From NCBI GenBank assembly GCA_031291575.1, contig JARLIT010000053.1, positions 1 to 36,420 of the forward strand: a DNA stretch of 36,420 nt, read 5' to 3'. The notes beneath the pieces were generated by a model. That model did not search any database. It worked only from the letters and a program-made list of their open reading frames with translations, and was not told where the DNA came from. The position numbers and the translations under genes are program-made. This DNA is from Ancalomicrobiaceae bacterium. GTDB lineage: Bacteria > Pseudomonadota > Alphaproteobacteria > Rhizobiales > Ancalomicrobiaceae. Of this stretch, positions 1-8,433 are shown piece by piece (the first letter of the stretch is position 1; every line of letters starts with the position of its first letter).

Positions 1-70
1 CGGGAACGCCCTACCGACTTATGTTTGCTGACTGTCATGTTTCAGGCGGATGACGGCGAGAAAATGACGC

Positions 71-116
71 AAGTTCGCTAACTTGGCGGCATTTGGCGCA
101 AATCGGGCGCCGCCCG
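71..116 (-). terminator. weak terminator-like hairpin after the GH3 gene
   Basis: Positions 1-195 hold no gene I can support. Reading leftwards from the GH3 stop, CGGGC (112-116 complement) and GCCCG (104-108 complement) form a 5-bp GC stem with a 3-nt loop, followed by a short GATTTG run. The T tract is poor, so this is at best a weak terminator. A second small inverted repeat, CAAGTT / AACTTG, lies at 70-85. Confidence 0.25.
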
Positions 117-195
117 CCTGCGACAATCGCTCCGGGGCCACCAGATGTGCCGGCAGCCGCGTCCCGCTTGGCTCGATCCGACGATCCGGCCGGGC

Positions 196-2736
196 TCAGC
201 CGAGCGCTGACAGCTCGAGCGTCAGCTGCGGGTCGACCGCCGAACGCGCGATCTTCAACACCCGTCCGCCCGTCGGCATTTCCCAACCGCCGCGGCCGTA
301 GCGGCCGAGCGAACGGGCAAGCACCGGCACCGCGAGCGAAACGGTTTCTCCGGCCCCGGCCGTCGCCACGGCGAAGCCGACCAGCGTGAAGGGCGCGGCT
401 TCGCCGTCTCCGTCCGCCGCCTCGGCATAGATCTGAACCACTTCGCGCGAGGCCCTGTCGGCGTCGTTGCGCAAAGTGACGGTGACGATCGCCGCGACCG
501 CGTCGAGATCGGCCGGATCGGCGCCGGGATGTACGGCGATGTCCGCTGCTTCATACGTCCAGCGGCCGTAGCCGAGACCATGGCCGAAGGCGAACAGCGG
601 ACGGGTTCCGGCCGCAGCGTAGCCGCGATAACCAAGCCGCAGCCCTTCGGAGTAATTGTGCCGGCCGTTGCGGGGCGACGGCGAAAGGACGGGCGCGTCT
701 TCGGGCTTAGCCGGGAAGGAGGTCGGCAGGCGGCCGGCCGGTTCCTTGACGCCGAACAAGACGTCGGCGAGTGCGCTGCCGTACTCCTGGCCGCCGAGCC
801 CGGTCCAGATGACGGCCGAGGCCGCGTCGATCCAGGGCATGAGGACGGGCGACGAGGCGTTCAGGATGACGATCGTCTCGGGATTGGCGGCCAGCACGCC
901 GGCGGCCAGTTCGTCCTGCCTGCCCGGCAGCGATAGGGACGGCCGGTCGTAGCCCTCGGCTTCGTCCTCATCGGTATTGCCGATGAAGAGCAGCACGAGG
1001 TCGGCGGATTTCGCCAGCGCCACGGCCTCGCCGATGGCGTCGGGCCGGTCGGAATAGGACGGCTTGGCGTGCCCGAAGCCGAGTGGCAGGAAGCCGACCC
1101 AGTCTTCGGGCTTGACCAACCGCGTCACCTCGACCTCGAGCGTCTCTCCGGCCGAGGCCACGAACGGCACGATCACCTGGTTGGGATGCACGACGATTTC
1201 GAAATTTCCGGGCGTCCCCGGCCCGATGTCGAGTTCGACCGGCGGCCGCGCGCCGAGCCTGACCGACACTTCGCCGCAGCCGGTCAGCGCCAGACGGTGC
1301 TCGCCAGTCTCGCTGATCTTCAGGCGGAAGCGGACGACGATCCGGGTAACGCCGGCCGGCATTGCCCCGGCGCTGGCGGCCGACCACAGCAGCACGCTGG
1401 CATCGCGATGCTCGTCGATAAGGTCTGCGCCATCGGCGCCAAAGCCGTTGACGCGCAGACCTGCGGAGCCGTCGGTTGGGTCGGAGATTTCGGCGAGGTC
1501 GAATTCGGGCAACAGCCGGCTCGCTGGCGTGCCTTCCGCGTAGACGATCTCGACGTCGTCTCCAAACGCGGCACGGATCGGCTTGACCGGTGCGATGACG
1601 TATGGCGGCGTCACGCAGGCCGAACCGCCACCCTGGTAGGTCGGCCGATTGGCCATCGGCCCGATGATGGCAACGCGCTTGGGGGCAGTCGCGATCGGCA
1701 GCAGCGCCGCGCCACCGACGCGTTCGTTCTTGAGGAGCGTCATCGAGCGGGCGGCGAGATCGTTGAGGAACGGCTGGGCTTCCAGCGGCGGCTGATCGGG
1801 CCCCGTGTCCCGCGCCGGCCCGAAACCGCCGACGCGGGCGGCGAGCCGCAGGATGCGGAGCGCGGATTCGTCGATGACCGATTCCGCCAACCGGCCACTG
1901 GTCACCAGATCGACCGCCAGCGCTGAATAGTCCGGATCGGGGCCCGGCATCGAGATGTCGAGACCGCCGGCAATGGCCGCGGGCTTATCGGCCCAGGTGG
2001 CGTGCCAGTCGGAAATGAGCGCGCCGTCAAAGCCCCATTCGCCCTTCAGTACGCCGAAATTCATGTGGCTGTTGCCGGTCATCGGCTCGCCGTCGAGCTT
2101 GTTGTAGGAGGCCATCAGCGTTGCCGCGCCGGCCTTCACCGTCAATTCGAACGGCAGCAGCTGCGCCTCGCGCATGGTGCGCTCGTCGATGTCGACGTTG
2201 TAGGTCTTGCGCTCCTCCTCGGTCTCGTTGAGGACGTAGTGCTTGACGCAGGCCGCGATGCCCTTCTCTTGCAGACCGATGACGTAAGCTGTGGCGAGCC
2301 TGGCGGTTAACAGCGGATCCTCGCTGAAATACTCGAAATTGCGCCCGCCGAGCGGCGTGCGGTGCAGGTTGACGCCGGGGCCGAGCAAGAGGTCGATGCC
2401 CTTGCGGTGCGCTTCGTCGGCCAACAGGCTACCGATTTCGGCGAATAGGCCCTCGTCCCAGGTCGCCGCCATGGCCGCGACGTTCGGCAACAACAGCGAC
2501 ACGTTGGTCTCGTCGCGCCATGACAGGCCGCGCACGCCGTTCGGGCCGTCCGACATGACCACCGGCCGGAGCCCGATGGCTGGTATTGCCGGCAAAGCCC
2601 AATTGTCGGCTCCGGTCAACAGCTGCGCCTTCTGGGCCAAGCTGAGTTCCCCGACCTTGGCCTGGAGCGCGGCCTCGTCGACCGGACGAAAACCGGCGGT
2701 CGCATGCATGGAGGAGACTGTCGATTGGTCGGTCAT
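196..2736 (-). CDS. GH3 beta-glycosidase (beta-glucosidase-like)
   Basis: This 846-residue protein is a glycoside hydrolase family 3 enzyme, expected to release terminal beta-linked sugars from oligosaccharides. The N-terminal barrel carries the substrate-binding KHYVLNETEEER stretch (about 165-176) and the nucleophile motif ISDWHATW, with Asp243 as the likely nucleophile. A GH3 C-terminal sandwich domain follows. It is interrupted around residues 420-545 by a beta-rich segment resembling a PA14-type insert. The C-terminus (about 735-840) looks like the fibronectin-III-like domain common in long GH3 enzymes. No signal peptide is visible, so it should act in the cytoplasm on imported sugar. 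It is the last gene of the sugar operon, 62 bp after the GH2 gene. The ATG at 2736 has only a weak purine stretch upstream; Met10 is an alternative start. Exact sugar specificity cannot be read from sequence. Confidence 0.9.
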   Translation of the reverse strand: MTDQSTVSSMHATAGFRPVDEAALQAKVGELSLAQKAQLLTGADNWALPAIPAIGLRPVVMSDGPNGVRGLSWRDETNVSLLLPNVAAMAATWDEGLFAEIGSLLADEAHRKGIDLLLGPGVNLHRTPLGGRNFEYFSEDPLLTARLATAYVIGLQEKGIAACVKHYVLNETEEERKTYNVDIDERTMREAQLLPFELTVKAGAATLMASYNKLDGEPMTGNSHMNFGVLKGEWGFDGALISDWHATWADKPAAIAGGLDISMPGPDPDYSALAVDLVTSGRLAESVIDESALRILRLAARVGGFGPARDTGPDQPPLEAQPFLNDLAARSMTLLKNERVGGAALLPIATAPKRVAIIGPMANRPTYQGGGSACVTPPYVIAPVKPIRAAFGDDVEIVYAEGTPASRLLPEFDLAEISDPTDGSAGLRVNGFGADGADLIDEHRDASVLLWSAASAGAMPAGVTRIVVRFRLKISETGEHRLALTGCGEVSVRLGARPPVELDIGPGTPGNFEIVVHPNQVIVPFVASAGETLEVEVTRLVKPEDWVGFLPLGFGHAKPSYSDRPDAIGEAVALAKSADLVLLFIGNTDEDEAEGYDRPSLSLPGRQDELAAGVLAANPETIVILNASSPVLMPWIDAASAVIWTGLGGQEYGSALADVLFGVKEPAGRLPTSFPAKPEDAPVLSPSPRNGRHNYSEGLRLGYRGYAAAGTRPLFAFGHGLGYGRWTYEAADIAVHPGADPADLDAVAAIVTVTLRNDADRASREVVQIYAEAADGDGEAAPFTLVGFAVATAGAGETVSLAVPVLARSLGRYGRGGWEMPTGGRVLKIARSAVDPQLTLELSALG

Positions 2737-2798
2737 GATTGGTCTTCTGGGCGTTCGGGGTTGGAGCGCGGGCGCAAGACGGGCAAGGCCGGTGCCGC

Positions 2799-5228
2799 TC
2801 AGGCGGAAACGGCTGCGGCACTAAGCGAGAAGCTCGAATAGAGGTCGCGGGCGGTGATGGTGACGTTGCCGGGATCGGCCGATGGCGTGACGAACGCGAC
2901 CTCGACGTCGCGGCCGGGCACGACGAGGACGGCATTGTCGGAGAAGCGCCCGGGCGCATCGGCCTCGAGCGTGACGTAGAGGGCAGGGGCCTCGGCCGAG
3001 ATGCGGATCTTGACGATGCCGTCGACGACGGTGGTCGCCAGCGACAGCCCCGGGTTCGGCAGATCGAATTCCTTGTAGCGGCGGGGCGCGAAATGGTCCG
3101 TTCCGGCCATCCCGTTCGATGCCTGCCAGCGGATGACAAGGAGTTCCGTCTCGCCGAGCGCATCGGCGGCGAGTTCGGCCAGCGTCGTCGCAGCATCCGG
3201 CCCGACGTCGCCGGAGATGCTGCCGAGTGGCCGCTCTGTTCCTGCAAACGAAACGGCGGCGAACTCGAGCGCGATGGCGACCGGCTCCAGCGTGTCGTTG
3301 ACGGCAGAAAACTGCAGCGTGTCATCGCCGGCCGGGATGATCGCCACGTTGACCGGCTGGAAGAAGCGGCAGGCGGCATAGTGCAGCAGCTTCCAGCCGC
3401 CGCCGTAGTCGAGGCTCGACCAGCTCTGCACCGGCCATGTGTCGTTCAGCTGCCAGTAGAGCGTGCCCATGCAGTGCGGCTTCAGGCTCCGCCAATAGTC
3501 GACGGCCGTCTTGATCGCCAACGCCTGCTGCACCTGGGACAGCCAGACGAAGGACGCGAAGTCCTTGGGGAAGCGGAAGTAGCGGAACATCGTCTCGGCG
3601 ATGCGCGCGTTGCCGCCCTTGTTCTTCTGGTGCGCTTCCATCACCGGCGAAGCGATGTTGAAGTCTTCCTCGCTGGCGAAAGTGCGGATGACGTCCATCG
3701 ACGTATACGACTGGAAGCCGAATTCCGAGCAAAAGCGTGGGCGGACGTCGCGGTAGTGCTCGAAGTCGCGGCCCTCGTGCCACACCGACCAGAAGTGCAT
3801 ATCTCCGGATTTGTCGTCGTGCCAGGTGTCGCCGAAGCTCAACGGGCCCGGCGACGGGCTGGACGGCCACCAGTTCGCGGCAGGATCGACCGATTTGATC
3901 GCCGTCTCGACGGTGCGGTTCAGCCGGTCGTAGGCGACCAGATAGCGGTCGCGGTCCTTGCGCGATTCCTCGAACCAGAGGAGCGCGCCGATGAGTTCGT
4001 TGTCGCCGCACCAGATGGCCACGCGATGGGCCAGACGCCGCGTCTGATACGTCAGTTCATCGGCGACGTCGCCGAGGAACTCCGGCGTCGCCGGATAGAG
4101 ATTGCAGGAGAACATCGCGTCCTGCCAGATCATCAGGCCGAGTTCGTCGCACATGTCGTAGAACCAGTCCGGCTCGTAGCGTCCGCCGCCCCAAACCCGG
4201 ATCATCGTCATGTGCGCGTCGACGGCGGACATGAGGAGCTGCCGCGTCTTATCCGGACTGATGCGGCCGCCGAGCGCATCCGATGGGATCCAGTTGGCGC
4301 CACGGGCGAACAGGTCTCGACCGTTGACGTTCAGCCGGAACGATCGTCCCACCGCGTCGGGCTCGCTGACGAGCTTGATGTCGCGCAGGGCGACCTTGGT
4401 GCGGTATTCGGTCGCCCCGGCGCGGATGACGAGGTCGTTCAGCGCCTGCCGGCCGACGCCGTTCGGCCACCAGAGATCCGGGTCGGCGACCTCGAAGGCG
4501 GCGGTGACGCTGGCCGCGCCGCCCAGGAGCGGCACCGGGCCGGCGGTCTCCTGGCCGGCGAAGACGAGACTGCAGTCGACGGCCTCGGCGGCAAAGCCTC
4601 TCAGCCGCGCCTCGATCTCGACGCGGGCGATGCCGTCTTCGTGCCGCTGCCGGACCGTGACGCCGGCGATCTCGCCTGCACCGTCGACGAGTTGGATGCG
4701 GCCGTAGATGCCGGAGGAGGCAAGCGCGATATTCCAGTCCCAGCCGAAATCGCACTGCGGTTTGCGCAGCATATTGCCGTTCGGCAGTTCCGAGTTGTTG
4801 GTGTGGTAGGGGACCGGGTAGGGCTGCGCCGCCTGCAGGGCGCTTGCCGCCGCGATCGGTGATTTGATGAGGATCTCGATGCGGTTGTCGCCGGCCGCAA
4901 CGAAGTTGCTGACGTCGGCGATGTGTTCGTGGAAGGCCGAAGCGGCGGCAAGCACCAGTTCGCCGTTGATGCGCACTTCGGCGACCGTGTCGAGTTCGTC
5001 GACGACGAGGAGATGCGGGCCGATCGCCTCTTCAAGCGTGAAGGTGCGGCTGATTACCCAGTCTCGGTCCGCCACCCAGCGCACGATGGTTTCGTTGCGA
5101 CCGAAGTAGGGATCGGCAATGACGCCGGCTGCCAGAAGCGCGGAATAGACGTCGCCGGGCACCGGCATTGGAACGCCGATCTCGCCCCCGAGGTCGGCAA
5201 GCCACCAGTCTCCGCCAAGATCCAACAT
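2799..5228 (-). CDS. GH2 beta-mannosidase
   Basis: An 809-residue glycoside hydrolase family 2 protein of the beta-mannosidase type (EC 3.2.1.25 expected), removing terminal beta-mannose. Order: N-terminal jelly-roll sugar-binding domain (about 1-180, with the DFGWDWN motif near 160), immunoglobulin-like domain (about 185-290), then the TIM barrel. The acid/base Glu411 lies in WCGDNE and the probable nucleophile Glu502 in FCSEFGFQSY. Both match the mannosidase branch rather than beta-galactosidases. The frame stays open to 5372, but the ATG at 5228 follows GGAGG at 4 nt and begins the conserved MLDLGGDWWL segment, so I chose it. There is no signal peptide, which suggests cytoplasmic action. 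It sits between the transporter ATPase and the GH3 gene, so the transporter probably imports mannose-containing oligosaccharides. Confidence 0.9.
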   Translation of the reverse strand: MLDLGGDWWLADLGGEIGVPMPVPGDVYSALLAAGVIADPYFGRNETIVRWVADRDWVISRTFTLEEAIGPHLLVVDELDTVAEVRINGELVLAAASAFHEHIADVSNFVAAGDNRIEILIKSPIAAASALQAAQPYPVPYHTNNSELPNGNMLRKPQCDFGWDWNIALASSGIYGRIQLVDGAGEIAGVTVRQRHEDGIARVEIEARLRGFAAEAVDCSLVFAGQETAGPVPLLGGAASVTAAFEVADPDLWWPNGVGRQALNDLVIRAGATEYRTKVALRDIKLVSEPDAVGRSFRLNVNGRDLFARGANWIPSDALGGRISPDKTRQLLMSAVDAHMTMIRVWGGGRYEPDWFYDMCDELGLMIWQDAMFSCNLYPATPEFLGDVADELTYQTRRLAHRVAIWCGDNELIGALLWFEESRKDRDRYLVAYDRLNRTVETAIKSVDPAANWWPSSPSPGPLSFGDTWHDDKSGDMHFWSVWHEGRDFEHYRDVRPRFCSEFGFQSYTSMDVIRTFASEEDFNIASPVMEAHQKNKGGNARIAETMFRYFRFPKDFASFVWLSQVQQALAIKTAVDYWRSLKPHCMGTLYWQLNDTWPVQSWSSLDYGGGWKLLHYAACRFFQPVNVAIIPAGDDTLQFSAVNDTLEPVAIALEFAAVSFAGTERPLGSISGDVGPDAATTLAELAADALGETELLVIRWQASNGMAGTDHFAPRRYKEFDLPNPGLSLATTVVDGIVKIRISAEAPALYVTLEADAPGRFSDNAVLVVPGRDVEVAFVTPSADPGNVTITARDLYSSFSLSAAAVSA

Positions 5229-5357
5229 GATGCCTCCAGGGACGTTGTGGCGCCGGCCATTACGGGAGTGAAACGGGTGGGGAACCGAACCGGCCGGGCA
5301 GTCCCCGGTGCAGCGCGGCGCCGACTGCGGTTCGGATTTGCGCCACCCGGGAGAACC

Positions 5358-5462
5358 TAGAGCGCCGTGCATTCAATTGGACACATAAGGCGCTCTATCC
5401 TTTTGATTCTAGAGCATCTTATCTGCGTCAGCCGATTCCGGCTGAGCGCCGGATGCTCTAGA
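5358..5462. repeat. double palindromic intergenic element
   Basis: The 229-bp gap between the ATPase and GH2 genes holds two palindromes. TAGAGCGCC (5358-5366) pairs with GGCGCTCTA (5389-5397). TCTAGAGCATC (5408-5418) pairs with GATGCTCTAGA (5452-5462), and inside it CAGCCG / CGGCTG (5429-5444) forms an inner stem. The outer arm overlaps the ATPase stop codon. This style of AGAGC-ended palindrome is common between genes in Hyphomicrobiales and may be a mobile or processed repeat. It could also lower transcription into the hydrolase genes. Confidence 0.6.
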
Positions 5463-6540
5463 GCCGGACGCCTGACGCCTTGTCGAACAGCGACGCCCTG
5501 TGAATGTCGAACACGAGCTTCACCGGTTGCCCGTTGTGGAGACCGTGTTCGGCCGTGGTTTTCACGGTGAACGGCTTGTCGGCGAGCTTCAGCCACACTA
5601 GGCTTTCCGAGCCCATCGGCTCATCGAGCTCGACCATCGCCGCAATGCCGTCCGCCGCGTCCGCGTGGATGGTGACATGCTCCGGCCTGACGCCGAGGAT
5701 GGCGTCCGGACATGTCGTCAGCCGGTGGCTGCCTTCGTAGGCGCCGAGCGGCACCGTGTTGCCGGCGAAGCGGAACACCTTGCCGTTCTCGGACTCTTCG
5801 ACCGCGCCCGGAATGAAGTTCATCGCTGGCGAGCCGATGAAACCGGCGACGAACAGGTTGGCCGGCCTGTGGAACACGGTTTTCGGCGCAGCGAGCTGCT
5901 GGATTTCGCCGCCCTTCATGATGGCGATGCGGTCGGCCAGCGTCAGCGCCTCGATCTGGTCGTGGGTGACGTAGATCATGGTGTTGCCGAGGTTCTGGTG
6001 CAGCCGCTTGATCTCGACGCGCAGTTCCGAGCGCAGTTTGGCATCGAGGTTCGACAGGGGTTCGTCGAACAGGAACACGTCGACATCGCGCACCAGGGCC
6101 CGCCCGATGGCAACGCGCTGGCGCTGACCACCGGACAAGGCCGACGGCTTGCGGTCGAGCAGCGCTTCGATCTGCAGGATCTCGGAGGCCCGGGCGACGC
6201 GTTTGGCAATTTCCGCCTTGGGCACACCGGCCATCTTCAGCCCGAAGGAAAGATTGCCGCGTGCCGTCATCTGCGGGTAGAGCGCATAGGACTGGAACAC
6301 CATGGCGATGCCACGGTCCTTCGGTTCCTCCCAGGTGACGTTCTTTCCCTTGATGATGACTTGGCCGCCGGTGACGGTGATGAGCCCGGCTATCGCATTC
6401 AGAAGCGTCGACTTGCCGCAGCCCGACGGGCCCAACAGCACCAGGAATTCACCCTCGGCGATCTCCAGGTTCATGTTCCGGATGACGTCCAGGGCGCCGA
6501 AGCGGATGTGGAGGTCACGCACCACGACGGACGGTTCCAT
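5458..6540 (-). CDS. sugar ABC transporter ATPase (UgpC/MalK type)
   Basis: A 360-residue ATP-binding subunit of a CUT1-type sugar importer, which powers uptake through the two permeases encoded upstream. Walker A is GPSGCGKST at residues 37-45. The Q-loop lies in VFQSYALYP, the signature is LSGGQRQR, Walker B is VFLFDEP, and the switch His is in YVTHDQ. The roughly 120-residue C-terminal part after LFVAGFIGSPAMNF is the OB-like/TOBE regulatory region found in MalK and UgpC. The start ATG follows AAGGATAAGG and lies 4 bp after the permease stop, so translation is probably coupled. ATPases of this type can be shared between sugar importers, but the operon position argues for a dedicated partner. 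Confidence 0.93.
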   Translation of the reverse strand: MEPSVVVRDLHIRFGALDVIRNMNLEIAEGEFLVLLGPSGCGKSTLLNAIAGLITVTGGQVIIKGKNVTWEEPKDRGIAMVFQSYALYPQMTARGNLSFGLKMAGVPKAEIAKRVARASEILQIEALLDRKPSALSGGQRQRVAIGRALVRDVDVFLFDEPLSNLDAKLRSELRVEIKRLHQNLGNTMIYVTHDQIEALTLADRIAIMKGGEIQQLAAPKTVFHRPANLFVAGFIGSPAMNFIPGAVEESENGKVFRFAGNTVPLGAYEGSHRLTTCPDAILGVRPEHVTIHADAADGIAAMVELDEPMGSESLVWLKLADKPFTVKTTAEHGLHNGQPVKLVFDIHRASLFDKASGVRL

Positions 6541-6544
6541 GGCC

Positions 6545-7477
6545 TTATCCTTTCACTGCGCCGCTGGCGATGCCACGGACGAACCAGCGTCCCGACACGA
6601 AATACACGAGAAGGGGTACGAGCGCGGTCAGGATGGTTGCTGCCATGTTGACGTTGTATTCGCGCACGCCGGTGGTGGTGTTGACGACGTTGTTGAGGAG
6701 AACCGTCATCGGCAGGTTTTCGCGCCCGGCGAAGATCAGGCCGAACAGGAAGTCGTTCCAGATGCCGGTCACCTGCAGAATGGTCGCCACCACCAGGATC
6801 GGACCCGACATCGGCAGGATCAGATAGAAGAAGATCGTCCAGAAGCTGCCGCCGTCGACGCGCGCTGCCTTGAACAGGTCGATCGGCAGGCTGGCGTAGT
6901 AGTTGCGGAACAGGAGCGTCATGATCGGCAGACCGAAGATGGTGTGCACCGCCACGATCCCGGGCAGCCGATTGTACAGTCCGACCACCGAGAGCATCCG
7001 CACCAAGGGATAGAGATAGACTTGGTAGGGAATGAAGGCGCCGAGCAGCAGGATCGCGAAGATCAGGTTGCTGCCCCGGGGCCGCCAGAAGGAGAGGGCA
7101 TAGCCGTTGATCGCGCCGAGCGCGATCGACAGGATGACGCTCGGCACCAGGATCCTCAAGGAATTGAACAGGCCGACTTGGACGCCGTTGCAGTCGACGC
7201 CGGTGCAGGCATGTGCCCAGGCGTCGATCCATGGCTGGATCGTCGCCACCTCCGGCAACGACATCAGGTTGCCGAGTCGGATTTCCGACATCGGCTTCAA
7301 CGACGTGATGAGCATCACGTAGAAGGGCATCAGGAAGAACAGCGAAGCCACGACGAGAAACGCGTAGACGCCGATGCGTGCCGGCGTGATGCGACCGGGC
7401 TTCGGCCCCCAGGGGGCGTCAGTCCTTGGCGGGAGGCCGCCGACGACGGCGAGTTTGACATCGACGATGTCGCTCAT
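6545..7477 (-). CDS. sugar ABC permease, MalG/LacG-like
   Basis: A 310-residue inner-membrane permease of the binding-protein-dependent type (MalG branch). It starts with a short cytoplasmic tail and the first helix near 33-55 (VYAFLVVASLFFLMPFYVML). The EAA-loop motif, FKAARVDGG, near residue 200 contacts the ATPase. The ATG at 7477 overlaps the preceding permease stop as ATGA and follows GGGAGGG. The open frame runs further upstream to 7990, but that part lies inside the other permease gene and is not protein-like, so I excluded it. The C-terminal RWFVRGIASGAVKG is typical of this subfamily. Confidence 0.92.
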   Translation of the reverse strand: MSDIVDVKLAVVGGLPPRTDAPWGPKPGRITPARIGVYAFLVVASLFFLMPFYVMLITSLKPMSEIRLGNLMSLPEVATIQPWIDAWAHACTGVDCNGVQVGLFNSLRILVPSVILSIALGAINGYALSFWRPRGSNLIFAILLLGAFIPYQVYLYPLVRMLSVVGLYNRLPGIVAVHTIFGLPIMTLLFRNYYASLPIDLFKAARVDGGSFWTIFFYLILPMSGPILVVATILQVTGIWNDFLFGLIFAGRENLPMTVLLNNVVNTTTGVREYNVNMAATILTALVPLLVYFVSGRWFVRGIASGAVKG

Positions 7478-8355
7478 GCTGCCCTCCCGTTGTTGTGGAT
7501 GTACTGGCGGTAGAGGATCGGCCCGAGCACGAACAACACGGCCAGGAACATGACGGTCGACGCCGAGGTGGCGAGCGCGATGTTCTGCCGGTCGAACAGG
7601 TAGTCGATGACGAATTTCGCCGGCACTTCGGTCGAGATGCCCGGTCCGCCACCGGTCATGGCAACGACGAGGTCGTAGACCTTGACCACGGCCGCGGCGA
7701 GCAGAACCAGCGCCGTGGCGAACATGCCGCCGAGCAGCGGGATGACGATGTGGAGATAGACGCGCCAGGTCGGGATGCCGTCGATCTTGGCGGCCTTCCA
7801 GAGGTCCTCGTCGATGCCGCGCAAGCCGGCCAGGAGGATCGCCATGACCAGACCCGAGGCCTGCCAGATGCCGGCGAAGGCGACGAGATAGATCGCCCGA
7901 TCGCCACGCGCCAGCCAGTCGAAGGTGAAGCTCGTCCAGCCGAAATTGTGCATCATCTGCTGCAGGCCGAGCGATGGATTGAGGATCCACTGCCAGGCAA
8001 GGCCGGTGACGACGAACGACATGGCGTAGGGGTAGAGAAAGATCGTGCGGAACAGGCTCTCGGCCTTGATCCGTTGGTCGAGCATCACGGCGAGGAAGAA
8101 GCCTAGCACCAGCGCGCCGACGATGAAGATGACGCCGAAGATGGCGACGTTCTCCACCGAGACGACCCAGCGTTGTGTCGAGAACAGTCGCTCGTAGGAC
8201 TTCAAGCCGACGAAGTCGCCTTCCGGCAGCATGCGCGAACTGGAAAACGAGATGCGGATCGACCAGATGACCGTTCCGACATAGGCGAACACAACGATCA
8301 GCCAGGTCGGCAGCAGGGCGATCTGGGGAGTCAGAGCTGACAGGCGCAATTTCAT
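7474..8355 (-). CDS. sugar ABC permease, MalF/LacF-like
   Basis: A 293-residue inner-membrane permease of the sugar ABC importer. The first transmembrane helix is near residues 12-32 (ALLPTWLIVVFAYVGTVIW). The EAA-type loop DLWKAAKIDGIPTW lies near residue 187 and should dock on the ATPase. The start ATG follows GGAGA at 8 nt. The gene ends in a 4-bp ATGA overlap with the next permease, as usual for co-translated partners. It follows the binding-protein gene after a strong stem-loop. Confidence 0.92.
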   Translation of the reverse strand: MKLRLSALTPQIALLPTWLIVVFAYVGTVIWSIRISFSSSRMLPEGDFVGLKSYERLFSTQRWVVSVENVAIFGVIFIVGALVLGFFLAVMLDQRIKAESLFRTIFLYPYAMSFVVTGLAWQWILNPSLGLQQMMHNFGWTSFTFDWLARGDRAIYLVAFAGIWQASGLVMAILLAGLRGIDEDLWKAAKIDGIPTWRVYLHIVIPLLGGMFATALVLLAAAVVKVYDLVVAMTGGGPGISTEVPAKFVIDYLFDRQNIALATSASTVMFLAVLFVLGPILYRQYIHNNGRAA

Positions 8356-8384
8356 CGGTGATCTCCGCGAGACGCGCGATACGT

Positions 8385-8411
8385 CCTCGGGGGCGATCAG
8401 AGCCCCCGAGG
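8385..8411 (-). terminator. strong stem-loop between binding-protein and permease genes
   Basis: CCTCGGGGGC (8385-8394) and GCCCCCGAGG (8402-8411) form a perfect 10-bp stem with a 7-nt loop, about 20 bp after the binding-protein stop. There is no T tract. Such loops often protect the upstream mRNA end or partly stop transcription, so that the binding protein is made in excess over the permeases. That role is inferred. Confidence 0.65.
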
Positions 8412-8433
8412 GTATGAGTTCAGCGCGACGCGG

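Noticed and set aside
2739-4862. Long plus-strand frame antisense to the GH2 gene (about 700 codons)
   Set aside because: The sequence reads as a GC-rich mirror of a clear GH2 coding frame, with Arg/Asp/Gly/Val bias and no domain. A shadow.
5229-5372. N-terminal extension of the GH2 protein to the upstream ATG at 5372
   Set aside because: The extra 48 residues are not protein-family-like and lie in the palindromic gap; the ATG at 5228 has GGAGG and fits the family start.
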